Assembly (NCBI GenBank): GCA_017472665.1
Contig: JAFUOS010000001.1
Location: forward strand, 168,319-232,318
Source of the DNA: Tyzzerella sp.
Lineage (GTDB): Bacteria > Bacillota > Clostridia > Lachnospirales > Lachnospiraceae
DNA: 64,000 bases
Direction of reading: 5' to 3'
Numbering within the stretch: position 1 is the stretch's first letter; each line of letters begins with the position of its first letter. Of the stretch, positions 1 to 8,613 are shown piece after piece. The notes beneath the pieces are model-generated. The model saw only the letters and a program-made list of their open reading frames with translations. It ran no database searches and was not told the DNA's origin. Made by a program: the position numbers and the translations under genes.

Positions 1-2
1 AC

Positions 3-269
3 GTCGCGCTGATGATTGCACTGGGAATCAACATGACGAAGGAAATGCAGCAGTCGATGGAAGACATCTTGACCGGAAAAATCGCATCGGGGGGGGTACT
101 ACCAGCGAAGCAGGTGACGGTTCCAAAGGCAGCAGCTGAAGAAGACAGAGAAAAGAAAAAGGTGCAACCGGAACAGATACTGGCGCACGACCTGCTGAAG
201 ATGCAGACAGAGCGCGACATATTCAAGAAGCTGTATGAAGATACGCTTCAGAAATTACTGGAAAAGTAG
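3..269 (+). CDS. Phage hypothetical protein, 5'-truncated by window edge
   Basis: The frame is open to the very start of the window and the first ATG (position 12) has no visible ribosome site in front of it, so the gene probably begins upstream. The visible part is about 88 residues, charged, ending in a helical, coiled-coil-like stretch. It contains an Ala/Lys/Glu-rich linker in the middle. I do not recognise a family. It lies upstream of a small membrane protein and ssb, in what looks like the end of the phage early or replication-accessory region. Confidence 0.6.
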   Translation, partial: VALMIALGINMTKEMQQSMEDILTGKIASGGVLPAKQVTVPKAAAEEDREKKKVQPEQILAHDLLKMQTERDIFKKLYEDTLQKLLEK

Positions 270-281
270 GAGGAAGAAGAA

Positions 282-446
282 ATGATGAACGCATGGCTTG
301 CGGACGCAATCGAGAACGTGAAAGGGTTCATCACATTGACGATTATTTCAGGGGTAGCAGTCGTTCTGCTATCCCTTATCGTCATTTGTGTGTATGCAGT
401 GATTAAGACAATCAGAGAAGGAAAGAAGGACAAGAAAAATGAATAA
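282..446 (+). CDS. Small phage membrane protein (54 aa)
   Basis: This 54-residue frame starts at ATG 282 after a GGAGGAAGAAGAA ribosome site and overlaps the ssb start by 8 bp. It has an amphipathic N-terminus, one clear hydrophobic segment (residues about 17-42, rich in Ile, Val and Leu) and a basic tail ending in several lysines, the pattern of a single-pass membrane peptide with the positive end inside. The function is unknown. The good ribosome site and tight coupling to ssb argue that it is a real gene. Confidence 0.6.
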   Translation: MMNAWLADAIENVKGFITLTIISGVAVVLLSLIVICVYAVIKTIREGKKDKKNE

Positions 447-873
447 ATGGATAGGCATGGGTCGCCTGACACGAAATCCGGATGTCAGATGGACACAAGG
501 ACAGGAACAGAAGTGTGTCGCACGCTTCACGGTAGCAGTTGACCGAAGAGGACAAAAGCAGGAAGGACAGCAGTCGGCGGATTTCATATCGTGCGTAGCA
601 TTCGGAAGACAAGGCGAATTCGCCGAAAAGTACCTGAAGCAAGGAATGAAGGTGGCAATCGTCGGAAGAATCCAGACAGGCAGCTATACGAACAGGGACG
701 GGCAGAAGGTATACACAACAGACATCGTCGTGGAAGAAGTTGAATTCGCAGAAAGCAAAGCAGCATCTGAAGGGCAGAACGGGCAGCAGTCATACGGACA
801 GCCATATCCGGATACAGGTGACGGATTCATGAATATTCCGGACGGAATCGACGAAGAATTGCCTTTCAGCTAA
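439..873 (+). CDS. ssb: Single-stranded DNA-binding protein
   Basis: A 144-residue SSB of the bacterial/phage OB-fold type. The N-terminus has the family pattern (start followed by GRLTRNPDVRW), the core has the typical DFISCVAFGRQGEFAEKYLKQG block, and the protein ends in the acidic tip DEELPFS, which in this family recruits partner replication and repair proteins. Length is close to the usual 140-175 residues. It binds ssDNA during phage replication. The start overlaps the end of the upstream membrane-peptide gene, suggesting translational coupling. It is the last replication gene before the regulatory and packaging genes. Confidence 0.95.
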   Translation: MNKWIGMGRLTRNPDVRWTQGQEQKCVARFTVAVDRRGQKQEGQQSADFISCVAFGRQGEFAEKYLKQGMKVAIVGRIQTGSYTNRDGQKVYTTDIVVEEVEFAESKAASEGQNGQQSYGQPYPDTGDGFMNIPDGIDEELPFS

Positions 874-896
874 AACAACAGGAAGGATGTGAAGAT

Positions 897-1505
897 ATGA
901 ATATCAAAGGCATGATACAGAAAGCAAAAGACAAACTGTTCGGAAAGAAACAGGAAGAAACAGAAGGAAGCGAATATGCGGAAGGTGGGTTCATCGAACC
1001 TTCAGAAGAAACAGTGATACATCCGGAAGAAGATGAAGTCATCGTACCGGAAGAACAGCTGAAGCGTGCGCTGGGTGAAGTATCAATGGAAATTCAGCTG
1101 CCAGATGAAACAAAGGCAACGGTGAAGCAGATGCTTCAGGAACAGGAAGACGAAGAGAGGATGAAGCAGATCATGTCGGAATTCGAAGCGATGACACCAG
1201 AACAGCAGGCAGCAGTCAAGGAAAGACTTCAGGAAATGAACATGACAGTCGAAGAACTGGCAGAACGCTTCCTGATTTTAGGTCGAGAGGTTGAAAGAAT
1301 CGTCACGCAAATCATCGAAGGTCTGAAACCTTGCATGAAAGCGTTGACGATTGCCTGGGCGAACATCGTGTACATTGATGAACCGTGGGAAGTGGAACGA
1401 CTGAAGATGTCAAACAATGAACGAAGACGACGTGGAATTCCGATGATTCGAAGAAGACAGTATATCAAAATCAGGCAAAACAGAAAGAAGAAAAAGAAGG
1501 GATAA
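897..1505 (+). CDS. Phage hypothetical protein (202 aa)
   Basis: A 202-residue protein of unknown function between ssb and the late regulator. The first 70 residues are acidic and low in complexity (many Glu). The middle (about residues 70-135) is helical with an EEQLKRALGEVSMEI-like charged pattern. The C-terminus is strongly basic, with several Arg-Arg clusters and a final lysine run, which suggests contact with nucleic acid. It starts at ATG 897 after AGGAAGGATGTGAAGAT. The acidic N-half and basic tail are what can be seen; any role in transcription or replication is a guess. Confidence 0.6.
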   Translation: MNIKGMIQKAKDKLFGKKQEETEGSEYAEGGFIEPSEETVIHPEEDEVIVPEEQLKRALGEVSMEIQLPDETKATVKQMLQEQEDEERMKQIMSEFEAMTPEQQAAVKERLQEMNMTVEELAERFLILGREVERIVTQIIEGLKPCMKALTIAWANIVYIDEPWEVERLKMSNNERRRRGIPMIRRRQYIKIRQNRKKKKKG

Positions 1506-1514
1506 TCGCCGGAT

Positions 1515-2024
1515 GTGGCGGGTGAAGGTATGATTGACGAAACAACGCAACTGGAAATTGAAGAAACTGTGAAAAGAGCGATTGCGGAAGCGGTGAAAGA
1601 CGAAAAGAAGCAGCGCAGGCAGCAGATTCTGTACAATACGCGAATTCTGATGGAATCGTACATCGAAATGCGAAAGCACATTGAAAATGCGATTTCTGAA
1701 GCTGAAGAAATGGAAGACGACGCTTTTCAGATTTTCAAATCCGAAGACGCGCATCTGGAAAGCATCAGAAGGTCAAAACTGAAAACAGCCTTGATGATTG
1801 CGAATATTGACAAGGCGATGCAGGAACTGGACGAAGAACAGAAGAAAATCGGGACATCGTACAAGTACGAAGCCTTCAAGATGCATTACATTGACGGGAT
1901 TCCGTATGAAGAAATTTCCGACCGCCTGAATTGCGGAAAGAACACACCTGCCAGATGGTCGAAGGAAATGATTCGAAAAATGTCTGTCAAACTGTTCGGA
2001 ATTGATGGAATTGAAAAATGGTAA
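1515..2024 (+). CDS. ArpU/sigma-70-region-4-like late transcription regulator
   Basis: A 165-170-residue helical protein with a C-terminal helix-turn-helix of the sigma region 4 type: the segment YIDGIPYEEISDRLNCGKNT followed by a basic recognition helix (residues about 118-150). Small proteins of this kind (ArpU/RinA-like, DUF722-like) commonly stand just upstream of the HNH/terminase genes in Gram-positive siphoviruses and switch on late genes. The frame can start at GTG 1515 or ATG 1530; GGGTG at 1520-1524 gives the ATG better spacing. The gene is followed directly by a G-rich repeat, a good -10 box and a strong hairpin, which suits a late activator or antiterminator acting in cis nearby. 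The exact mode of action is inferred. Confidence 0.7.
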   Translation: MAGEGMIDETTQLEIEETVKRAIAEAVKDEKKQRRQQILYNTRILMESYIEMRKHIENAISEAEEMEDDAFQIFKSEDAHLESIRRSKLKTALMIANIDKAMQELDEEQKKIGTSYKYEAFKMHYIDGIPYEEISDRLNCGKNTPARWSKEMIRKMSVKLFGIDGIEKW

Positions 2025-2064
2025 AAAATAAAACGGGAAAATCGGCTTTTTATTTACCATAGTT

Positions 2065-2119
2065 GGGGAAAAGTTGGGGAAAAGTTGGGGTTTTCTTGGG
2101 GGTTTACAAGATTTATAAT
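2065..2119 (+). promoter_or_regulatory. Probable phage late promoter with G-rich repeats upstream of TATAAT
   Basis: A consensus -10 box TATAAT lies at 2114-2119. The place where a -35 box would be (about 2091-2096) has TTTTCT, a poor match, so the promoter probably needs an activator. Immediately upstream are three 11-bp direct repeats of AGTTGGGGAAA type (2062-2090) plus a fourth G run. The four G tracts (2065-2068, 2076-2079, 2087-2090, 2098-2102) are separated by exactly 7 nt each. The repeats could be activator sites for the ArpU-like protein, a G-quadruplex, or both; this is inference. Confidence 0.45.
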
Positions 2120-2141
2120 TGTAGCGTGGAAAGTTGCAAGA

Positions 2142-2183
2142 AGCGATTGCGCAGTATTTCGGTACTGTTGCAGTCGCTTTTTT
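2142..2183 (+). terminator. Strong hairpin with T-run in the late leader
   Basis: Arms 2142-2156 and 2163-2178 form a 15-bp stem with one bulge and two wobble pairs around a TTTCGG loop, followed by six T residues. It is about 25 bp downstream of the predicted late -10 box, so it would terminate early late transcripts unless relieved, or it ends the upstream operon. Confidence 0.65.
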
Positions 2184-2270
2184 ATTGCCATTTTTCGCCC
2201 CTTAAAAGTGACATGTACAGGCATCTGAAAAAGGGTGCCTGTGTATGCCCGTATTTCAGGAGGTAGCAGG

Positions 2271-2738
2271 ATGTTATGGCATCAATGCAGATGTGGTGCG
2301 CTGATACCACAAAACATCAAAATGTGCAGCACCTGTGAAGCCGGACAGGGCAGCAGGATGTCAAGGCACATGGAATACAACATATACCGAAGGGACAAGA
2401 AGGCAGCAGCATTCTATGTATGCGATGAATGGCGCAAAACAAGGGCATTCACGCTGCAACTGTATGACGGCTTGGATATATATGCGTACTATGTACAGCA
2501 CCGCATTGCGACCGCTGACATGGTGCATCATGTGGTCGAGATTGAAGAGGACTGGAACAAACGTCTGGACATACCGAACCTGTTGCCATTGAGTAACGGA
2601 AACCACGGCATCATATCCGCTTTATACAAGAAAGATGAAGCCACGAAAAGGCAGACGCAGCAGCTGCTATACAGCATCATCGCAGAGCATTGGAAGGAGT
2701 ATGGGGGTATCGAAAAAGTTCTGACGAATCGTTTTTAG
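2271..2738 (+). CDS. Phage HNH endonuclease
   Basis: A 155-residue HNH nuclease. The start ATG 2271 is fixed by AGGAGG at 2259-2264. The N-terminus has a CRCGALIP...CSTC zinc ribbon, and the C-terminal half has the HNH core: a His-His pair (VHHVVEI), a central Asn in NLLPLS and a later His in GNHGIISAL. Small HNH proteins next to terminase are typical of cos-type HK97-like phages and of Gram-positive siphoviruses, where they act with terminase in genome cutting and packaging. The position immediately before the terminase small subunit fits that role. Confidence 0.85.
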   Translation: MLWHQCRCGALIPQNIKMCSTCEAGQGSRMSRHMEYNIYRRDKKAAAFYVCDEWRKTRAFTLQLYDGLDIYAYYVQHRIATADMVHHVVEIEEDWNKRLDIPNLLPLSNGNHGIISALYKKDEATKRQTQQLLYSIIAEHWKEYGGIEKVLTNRF

Positions 2739-2807
2739 TCGCGCTTCCCCTGTTCCGTGGAGAAAACTCCCCACGAAAAATCCAGAATACTGCGCCAGAA
2801 CAAAAGG

Positions 2808-2824
2808 GTGTCAGATTCTGACAC
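2808..2824. repeat. 17-bp perfect palindrome, copy 1
   Basis: GTGTCAGATTCTGACAC reads as two 8-bp arms around one central base. It sits 40 bp upstream of the terminase small subunit start. A second copy with the other central base is at 9202-9218. It could be a protein-binding operator or part of the packaging (cos) region. Confidence 0.7.
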
Positions 2825-2863
2825 ACCGCAGCAGGAAAGACAGCGGGAAAGGAGGTCGAAAGC

Positions 2864-3394
2864 ATGGCAGGACAAAGACAGCCTATCGCGCTTGTGAAGG
2901 CAAAAGGCAAAAAACATCTGACGAAAGCAGAGATTGCAGAAAGAGAGCGGACGGAAGTGAAAGCACCATCCGACAAGGTGACAGCACCAGCATATCTGAC
3001 ACCGCAGCAGAAGAAGGAATTCAAGAAGATTGTGAAGCAGCTGCGTGCGATTGACCTGATTTCAAATCTGGATGTCGATGCGCTGGCAAGGCTTGTCATT
3101 GCGCAGGACAAATACGCGCAGATCACTGAAGAACTGAACAATCTTCCGCTGATGGTCGAACTGGTTCAGAACACCGGAAAGGTCGATGAAAACGGGGAAC
3201 CGATAACAAAGACAGTGGAAGTCGTCAACGGTCAGGTCGAAAGACTTGCGCTGATGCAGGACAGATACTTCAGGCAGTGCAGACAAGGGGCAGCAGACTT
3301 CGGCTTGACTGTATCGTCACGATGCAGGCTTGTGGTTCCAAAAGCGGCGGAAGAGAAGCCGAAGGAAAACAAGTTCACATCGAAGTTTGCGTGA
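2864..3394 (+). CDS. Phage terminase small subunit, P27 family
   Basis: A 176-residue P27-type small terminase. It has a basic N-terminus, the family segment around APAYLTPQQKKEFKKIVKQL, a central helical region with LDVDALARLVIAQDKY, and a C-terminal QDRYFRQCRQ...FGLTVSSRCRL helix-rich part. The small subunit recognises the phage packaging site and stimulates the large-subunit ATPase. It starts at ATG 2864 after GGAAAGGAGG. The next gene follows 3 bp later, so the two terminase subunits are co-translated. A 17-bp palindrome lies just upstream. Confidence 0.92.
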   Translation: MAGQRQPIALVKAKGKKHLTKAEIAERERTEVKAPSDKVTAPAYLTPQQKKEFKKIVKQLRAIDLISNLDVDALARLVIAQDKYAQITEELNNLPLMVELVQNTGKVDENGEPITKTVEVVNGQVERLALMQDRYFRQCRQGAADFGLTVSSRCRLVVPKAAEEKPKENKFTSKFA

Positions 3395-3397
3395 TGA

Positions 3398-5152
3398 ATG
3401 GGAAAGAACATTCAAGACAGGGTAACAGAATACGCGCTGGAAGTCCTTGCTGGAAACGTCGTCGCTGGCGAACTTGTGAAGCTGGCATGTCAAAGACATA
3501 TTGACGACCTTGAAAAGTCAAAAGCTGCACCATACCGATTCTATTTCGACATAGAACAGGCGGAAAGAATCATTGACTTCGCCGAAACGCTGACGATTGC
3601 GGAAGGTGAAGAAGAAAAAGATGTAGAGTGCTTCCCGTTTCAGTGCTTCATACTTGGAAGCCTGAACGGTTGGAGAACTAAAGACGGACACCACAGAAGG
3701 TTCCGTACGTCGTACATACAGCTGGGAAGACAGAACGGAAAGTCATTCCTGAACGGTATTCTTGCAGCGTATTACGGCAATTTTGACCGATACAGATACG
3801 GTCAAATCTACTGTACAGCGACCAAAAAAGAACAGGCGCTGATAGTTTTCAACGAGATTGTGAAGTTCATCAATTCTGACGGCGACCTGATGGAATGCTT
3901 CAAGGTTCATGAACACAACAGCACAATCGACTGCTTGCTGACGCACAGCAAAATCAAGGCACTGTCCGGTGATACGAAGTCAATCGACGGCTTCCGTCCA
4001 TATCTGGGAATCGTTGACGAATACCATGCGCACAAAGATGAACAGATGTACAAGCTGCTGGAAGGCGGTATCAAGAAGATGAAGTCTGCATTGATTTCGG
4101 TCATCACGACAGCCGGATTCGACCTGAATTCGCCTTGCTATGACCTGTATGAATACTGCGTGAAGGTGCTGAAGGGTGTCGCAGAAAACGACACACAGTT
4201 CATCTACATTGCACAGATGAACGAAGACGACGACATGTGGCTTCCGGAAAACTGGATAAAAGCGAACCCGATTCTGGAATTTGACGCTGATGCGCTTCAG
4301 AACATGATTCCGATTGCAGCAACAGCGAAGGAAATGGGCGGCGCAACACTGCGCGACTTCATCGTCAAGCAGCTGAACATGTGGATTCAGTGGACAAACG
4401 ACGTGTACGTCAAGGACATGAACGCATGGAACAATGCAGCAGTCAAGAAGACACTTGCGGACTTCAGGAAACAGAAGTGTTACGTCGGACTTGACTTGTC
4501 ATCTGGTGGCGACTTGACATCAATCGCAATCGTGTTCCCGTTCATGCGCGACGGAGTGCGCAAGTATTATGTCCACGCGCATTCGTTCATCCCGAAACAA
4601 CGCGTGCAGGAACACATGAAGACTGACCGCGTTCCGTATGACTTGTGGATACGTGAAGGACTGGTAGAAGTCACCGAAACAATGGGCGGCATCAAGACGG
4701 ACTACAAGTACGTGCTGGCATATCTTCAGAAGATTGTGAAGCAGTACGAACTGGATGTGCAGTGGATATGCTACGACCCGCACAATGCATCCGCGTTCCT
4801 GACAGACCTTGAAGCGATGGGATACGACAGCGTGGCAGTTTCACAGTCTGCAAAAGCATTGAATGACGCGACAGTGGACTTCAGGCTGGAACTTCTTGCC
4901 GGAAACGTAGAACACGACGGAAACGGCGCGATGAAGTGGTCTATTGCAAATGCGAAGACGACTTCGAATAGCTTCGGCGAAATCAAAATCGACAAAGAGT
5001 TCAAAACCGAACGAATTGACATTGTAGATGCCATCATCGACGCGTGGACGATGGCGATGAAGGGCGAAGTGAAGCCGGATGTCAATGAGTTCGTGGAAAT
5101 GTGGCTGCAACAACAGCAGAAATACACAAAGAAGAACAACGAAAGGGGGTGA
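3398..5152 (+). CDS. Phage terminase large subunit
   Basis: A 584-residue large terminase, the packaging motor. The ATPase half has a Walker-A-like LGRQNGKSFLNG near residue 110 and a Walker B LGIVDEYHAH near residue 205. The nuclease half starts near residue 365 with the RNase-H-fold strand YVGLDLSSGGDLTSIAIVF, whose Asp is a metal ligand, and continues with YDPHNA and IVDAIIDA near the C-terminus. Length is normal for the HK97/Terminase_1 group (550-600). It translocates DNA into the prohead and cuts concatemers. It follows the small subunit by 3 bp and precedes portal by 6 bp. Confidence 0.95.
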   Translation: MGKNIQDRVTEYALEVLAGNVVAGELVKLACQRHIDDLEKSKAAPYRFYFDIEQAERIIDFAETLTIAEGEEEKDVECFPFQCFILGSLNGWRTKDGHHRRFRTSYIQLGRQNGKSFLNGILAAYYGNFDRYRYGQIYCTATKKEQALIVFNEIVKFINSDGDLMECFKVHEHNSTIDCLLTHSKIKALSGDTKSIDGFRPYLGIVDEYHAHKDEQMYKLLEGGIKKMKSALISVITTAGFDLNSPCYDLYEYCVKVLKGVAENDTQFIYIAQMNEDDDMWLPENWIKANPILEFDADALQNMIPIAATAKEMGGATLRDFIVKQLNMWIQWTNDVYVKDMNAWNNAAVKKTLADFRKQKCYVGLDLSSGGDLTSIAIVFPFMRDGVRKYYVHAHSFIPKQRVQEHMKTDRVPYDLWIREGLVEVTETMGGIKTDYKYVLAYLQKIVKQYELDVQWICYDPHNASAFLTDLEAMGYDSVAVSQSAKALNDATVDFRLELLAGNVEHDGNGAMKWSIANAKTTSNSFGEIKIDKEFKTERIDIVDAIIDAWTMAMKGEVKPDVNEFVEMWLQQQQKYTKKNNERG

Positions 5153-5158
5153 TGAAGT

Positions 5159-6574
5159 ATGGGATTGTGGCAGAAATTCAAAAACATGGTCGCCAGAATA
5201 CTGAACATCAACATGGTTCAGGAAGCTGGAATGAATGAAGAATCATTCCTTGAATGGTTAGGCATCAAAAGAAACAAGAGCAAGGGCGCGATGGCGGAAG
5301 TCACATACTTCACCTGTTTGAAAATGATGTCGGAAACGATTGCGAAGATGCCGTGGAAGTATTACCAGAAGACAGACGAAGGCATCGAAGAACCGGAACT
5401 GACAGACACAGCAAAGCTGTTGAAGACGCGACCGAACCCGTTCATGACACCGACAGTGTTCTGGAATGCCGTGGAAATGAACAGGAACCACTTCGGCAAC
5501 GCGTACGTGTACGTCAGGTCGCGATTCAAACGCAAGAAATACGGCGGCGAATACAAGGTACTTGACTTGTGGATAATGCCTTCGAATTGCGTGCAAATCG
5601 TGGTCGATGATGCCGGATATTTCGGCGGCGCAGGCAAGATATGGTACGTCTACAACGACAAGTATTCAGGAAAGCAGTTCGTGTTCGGAACGGATGAAGT
5701 GCTGCACTTCAAGACTTCGCATTCCCTTGATGGAATCACAGGACTTCCGGTACAGGAAATTCTGAAGTCAACCGTGGAAGGCGCGAACGCGTCACAGGAA
5801 TATTTGAACAACCTGTATCAGAACGGACTGACTGCGAAGGCGACGCTGGAATACACAGGCGACCTGAACGAAGAAGCGAAGACGAAGCTGGTGCAGGCAT
5901 TCGAAACATACGGAGCGGGTACAAAGAACACAGGAAAAATCCTTCCGGTTCCGCTTGGAATGAAGCTGACACCGCTGAACATCAAACTGACAGACGCACA
6001 GTTCATCGAACTGAAGAAGTATTCCGCACTTCAGATCGCGGCAGCGTTCGGAATCAAACCGAACCAGATAAACGACTATGAAAAATCTTCATACAGCAAT
6101 TCAGAAATGCAGCAGCTGTCCTTCTATGTGGACACGATGCTGTTCGTGATGAAGCAGTACGAAGAGGAAGTCAACTACAAGATGCTGACAGATGAAGAAC
6201 AGGACGACGGCAAGTATTTCAAACTGAATGAAAAAGTGTTGCTTCGTACAGACAGCAAGACGCAGATGGAAATTTTTGCACAGGCAGTCAACAACGGAAT
6301 TCAGAAGCCGAACGAATGCAGAAGAAAACTTGACCTGAAGGACGCTGAAGGCGGCGACCAGCTAATCGTCAACGGAAACTACATTCCGCTGAAAGAAGTC
6401 GGCAAGCAGTATGACGCAGTGGTTGCACAGGCAAAAGAGCCTGAACCAATAGAAGAACCGGACGACCCGAAGGAACCATCCAACGACGGGAAGGAAGGGC
6501 AGCAGGACGGAGAAACAGCCGAAACAACCGTACCTGAAGAAAAACAGCAGGAAGGAGGGGAAGAAGATGCCTAA
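5159..6574 (+). CDS. Phage portal protein, HK97 family
   Basis: A 471-residue HK97-type portal, the dodecameric ring through which DNA enters the capsid and to which the tail attaches. Typical features are the N-terminal AMAEVTYFTCLKMMSETIA helix, the TRPNPFMTP and NRNHFGNAYVY segments, VLHFKTSHSLDGITG in the wing, and AAFGIKPNQINDYEKSSYSN in the clip/crown area. The last 50 residues are a Glu/Pro-rich disordered tail. It begins at ATG 5159 after AAAGGGGGTGATG and overlaps the protease gene by 8 bp. Confidence 0.95.
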   Translation: MGLWQKFKNMVARILNINMVQEAGMNEESFLEWLGIKRNKSKGAMAEVTYFTCLKMMSETIAKMPWKYYQKTDEGIEEPELTDTAKLLKTRPNPFMTPTVFWNAVEMNRNHFGNAYVYVRSRFKRKKYGGEYKVLDLWIMPSNCVQIVVDDAGYFGGAGKIWYVYNDKYSGKQFVFGTDEVLHFKTSHSLDGITGLPVQEILKSTVEGANASQEYLNNLYQNGLTAKATLEYTGDLNEEAKTKLVQAFETYGAGTKNTGKILPVPLGMKLTPLNIKLTDAQFIELKKYSALQIAAAFGIKPNQINDYEKSSYSNSEMQQLSFYVDTMLFVMKQYEEEVNYKMLTDEEQDDGKYFKLNEKVLLRTDSKTQMEIFAQAVNNGIQKPNECRRKLDLKDAEGGDQLIVNGNYIPLKEVGKQYDAVVAQAKEPEPIEEPDDPKEPSNDGKEGQQDGETAETTVPEEKQQEGGEEDA

Positions 6575-7343
6575 TAGATACAACTTCACAAGAAGGAATC
6601 CGAAGACAAGAGTTGTCGAAAACACCGGATACATGGAATTCAGGAACGCAGCTGGCGGCAGCGGGATTGAACTGTATATCTACGGCGATATTGTTTCTTC
6701 GACATGGGACGCATGGTCGCCAGAAGACACCTGTCCGCAGGATATATCTGACTTCATGGCACAGATTGACAACAATGCAGACATGACAATCTACATCAAC
6801 AGCGGTGGTGGCGACGTGTTTGCGGGAATCGCAATTCACAGCATCCTGAAACGACATGTCGGACACAAGAAAGGTGTCGTTGACGGTATTGCAGCGTCCA
6901 TCGCATCCGTCATCCTGATGGCTTGTGATGAAATCGTGATGTCATCCGGCGCACAGATTATGATTCACAAACCTTCTGCTATGGGATGGGGAAATGCGGA
7001 TGATTTCGCAAAATTGATTGATGAACTGGACAGATGCCAGCAGTCAATCATCGACATCTACATGGGACGCGTGAAAGATGGTGTGACCGAAGAGGAAATC
7101 AACCAGAAAGTCAACGCGGAAACGTGGATGACGGGAGAAGAAGCGCAGGAGATATTCGACATCACTGTCGAACAGCGACCTGCAATGGCTGCGTGTGTCA
7201 GCTGGATGCTGAACGCATACAAGAACACACCGCAGAGCATTCAGACACAGAGCATCGAAGATGTGGCTGCGAAGAATGCAGCAGAAAGGGATGCAGCTGA
7301 AGAAGCAGCAATCCTTGAAGAATTAGACCTTTATGGAATTTAA
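6567..7343 (+). CDS. Head maturation protease, ClpP-like
   Basis: A 258-residue prohead protease of the ClpP/S49-like class. It shows the ClpP fold motifs in order: IYINSGGGDVFAGIAI near residue 75, the nucleophile region DGIAASIASVILMACDEI near residue 110 (Ser in AASIAS), and the His in IHKPSAMGWGN near residue 137. It removes scaffolding (the N-terminal delta domain of the capsid protein) during head assembly. It overlaps portal by 8 bp and is followed directly by the major capsid gene, the standard order. The C-terminal 40 residues are Ala/Glu-rich. Confidence 0.94.
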   Translation: MPNRYNFTRRNPKTRVVENTGYMEFRNAAGGSGIELYIYGDIVSSTWDAWSPEDTCPQDISDFMAQIDNNADMTIYINSGGGDVFAGIAIHSILKRHVGHKKGVVDGIAASIASVILMACDEIVMSSGAQIMIHKPSAMGWGNADDFAKLIDELDRCQQSIIDIYMGRVKDGVTEEEINQKVNAETWMTGEEAQEIFDITVEQRPAMAACVSWMLNAYKNTPQSIQTQSIEDVAAKNAAERDAAEEAAILEELDLYGI

Positions 7344-7354
7344 GGAGGAAAAGC

Positions 7355-8578
7355 ATGAGCAAAGAAGCAAGAGCGTTATTGAAGAAAATCAATGACAAGA
7401 AAAATGCAATCAGAAGCCTTCAGGGAGAAGGCAAGACCAAAGAAATGCGCGACGCGATGGCGGAACTTCGTGACATGCAGGAGCAGTTCAACATCCTGAT
7501 GGAACTTGACGACGACGACGCGGACGGCATCAAGGACGCTGTCGGCAGCGGCAAAGCAAAAGGCATTGACGAAGGCGACGGCATCAAAGACACCAAAAAG
7601 AAATACACAAAGAAGGACATTGCAAGAGCATTTGTGAACCGTATCGTATGCGGTCTTCGCAAGACAAGAATGCCGGAAGAAGACGCAGAAATCATGAACA
7701 TGATGACTGAAGCAGACCCGAACGAAGACGGCGAATCTGACGGCGGCTTCACTGTTCCACAGGACATCCAGACTGACATCATTGAACTTCGTCGCACTGA
7801 AAACGACCTTGAACAGTACGTCAACGTGGAACCTGTTCAGACGTTATCTGGCAGCCGCGTCATCGAAATTGATGCAGATTCTACACCTTGGAGCGATGTG
7901 GATGAAGGTGAAGAGTTCCCTGAAGAGGAAACACCGAAATTCAAGCAGATTTCTTACAAGGTGAAAAAGAAAGGCGGCATCTTAAAGACTACCAGAGAAC
8001 TTTTGAAGGATACTGCTGTCAACATCCTTGCGTACTTGAACAAGTGGATTGCGAAGAAGTCCAGAGCGACCAGAAACGCAGCCATCTTGAAGAAGTTGAA
8101 TGAAATCACTGCGGGCAAGGAAATCGTGGTGGCTGCCATCGACGACTTCAAAGACGTGTTCAACGTACAGCTTGATGCGTCCATCGCGCAGTCTTCCATC
8201 GTACTGACAAACCAGTCCGGCTTCAACTACCTTGACAAGTTGAAAGACAAGGACGGAAACTACATCATTCAGCCTGATGTGACTGACAAGACAAAGAAAC
8301 TTCTTTTCGGTGTATATCCGATTCACGTTGTCAGCAATAAGACCTTAAAGAACACTGTGAGCGAAACCGAAGAAAAGTATCCGGTATACATGGGCGACTT
8401 AAAAGAAGCAATCACACTTTTCGACCGTGAAAAAATCACTGTGGAACTTTCCACTGAAGCAGGTGATTTATGGGCGAAAGACTTGACTGGTATCAAGGTT
8501 CGTGACCGCTTCGACGTTCAGGCTGTGGATGAAAGTGCAGTCATCAAGGGCGAAATCACTGTGGCAATCGCAGGTTAA
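7355..8578 (+). CDS. Major capsid protein, HK97 fold
   Basis: A 407-residue HK97-type capsid protein. Residues 1 to about 110 are a charged, helical delta (scaffold) domain removed by the upstream protease. The mature part begins around the GGFTVPQDIQTDIIELRR segment, and shows the E-loop/P-domain pattern GSRVIEIDADSTPWSDVDEGEEFP. The fold continues through LKDKDGNYIIQPD to the C-terminal LFDREKITVELS and DRFDVQAVDESAVIKGEI strands. It forms the icosahedral shell. The start is fixed by AAGGAGGAAAAGC before ATG 7355. Confidence 0.95.
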   Translation: MSKEARALLKKINDKKNAIRSLQGEGKTKEMRDAMAELRDMQEQFNILMELDDDDADGIKDAVGSGKAKGIDEGDGIKDTKKKYTKKDIARAFVNRIVCGLRKTRMPEEDAEIMNMMTEADPNEDGESDGGFTVPQDIQTDIIELRRTENDLEQYVNVEPVQTLSGSRVIEIDADSTPWSDVDEGEEFPEEETPKFKQISYKVKKKGGILKTTRELLKDTAVNILAYLNKWIAKKSRATRNAAILKKLNEITAGKEIVVAAIDDFKDVFNVQLDASIAQSSIVLTNQSGFNYLDKLKDKDGNYIIQPDVTDKTKKLLFGVYPIHVVSNKTLKNTVSETEEKYPVYMGDLKEAITLFDREKITVELSTEAGDLWAKDLTGIKVRDRFDVQAVDESAVIKGEITVAIAG

Positions 8579-8613
8579 TTCACGGCAGCTTCTGCCAGAA
8601 AGGAAGGTGAAAC

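Noticed and set aside
2063-2266. 67-codon open frame over the G-rich repeat and hairpin
   Set aside because: It covers a G4-like repeat, a -10 box and a terminator, with no ribosome site and no protein-like pattern.
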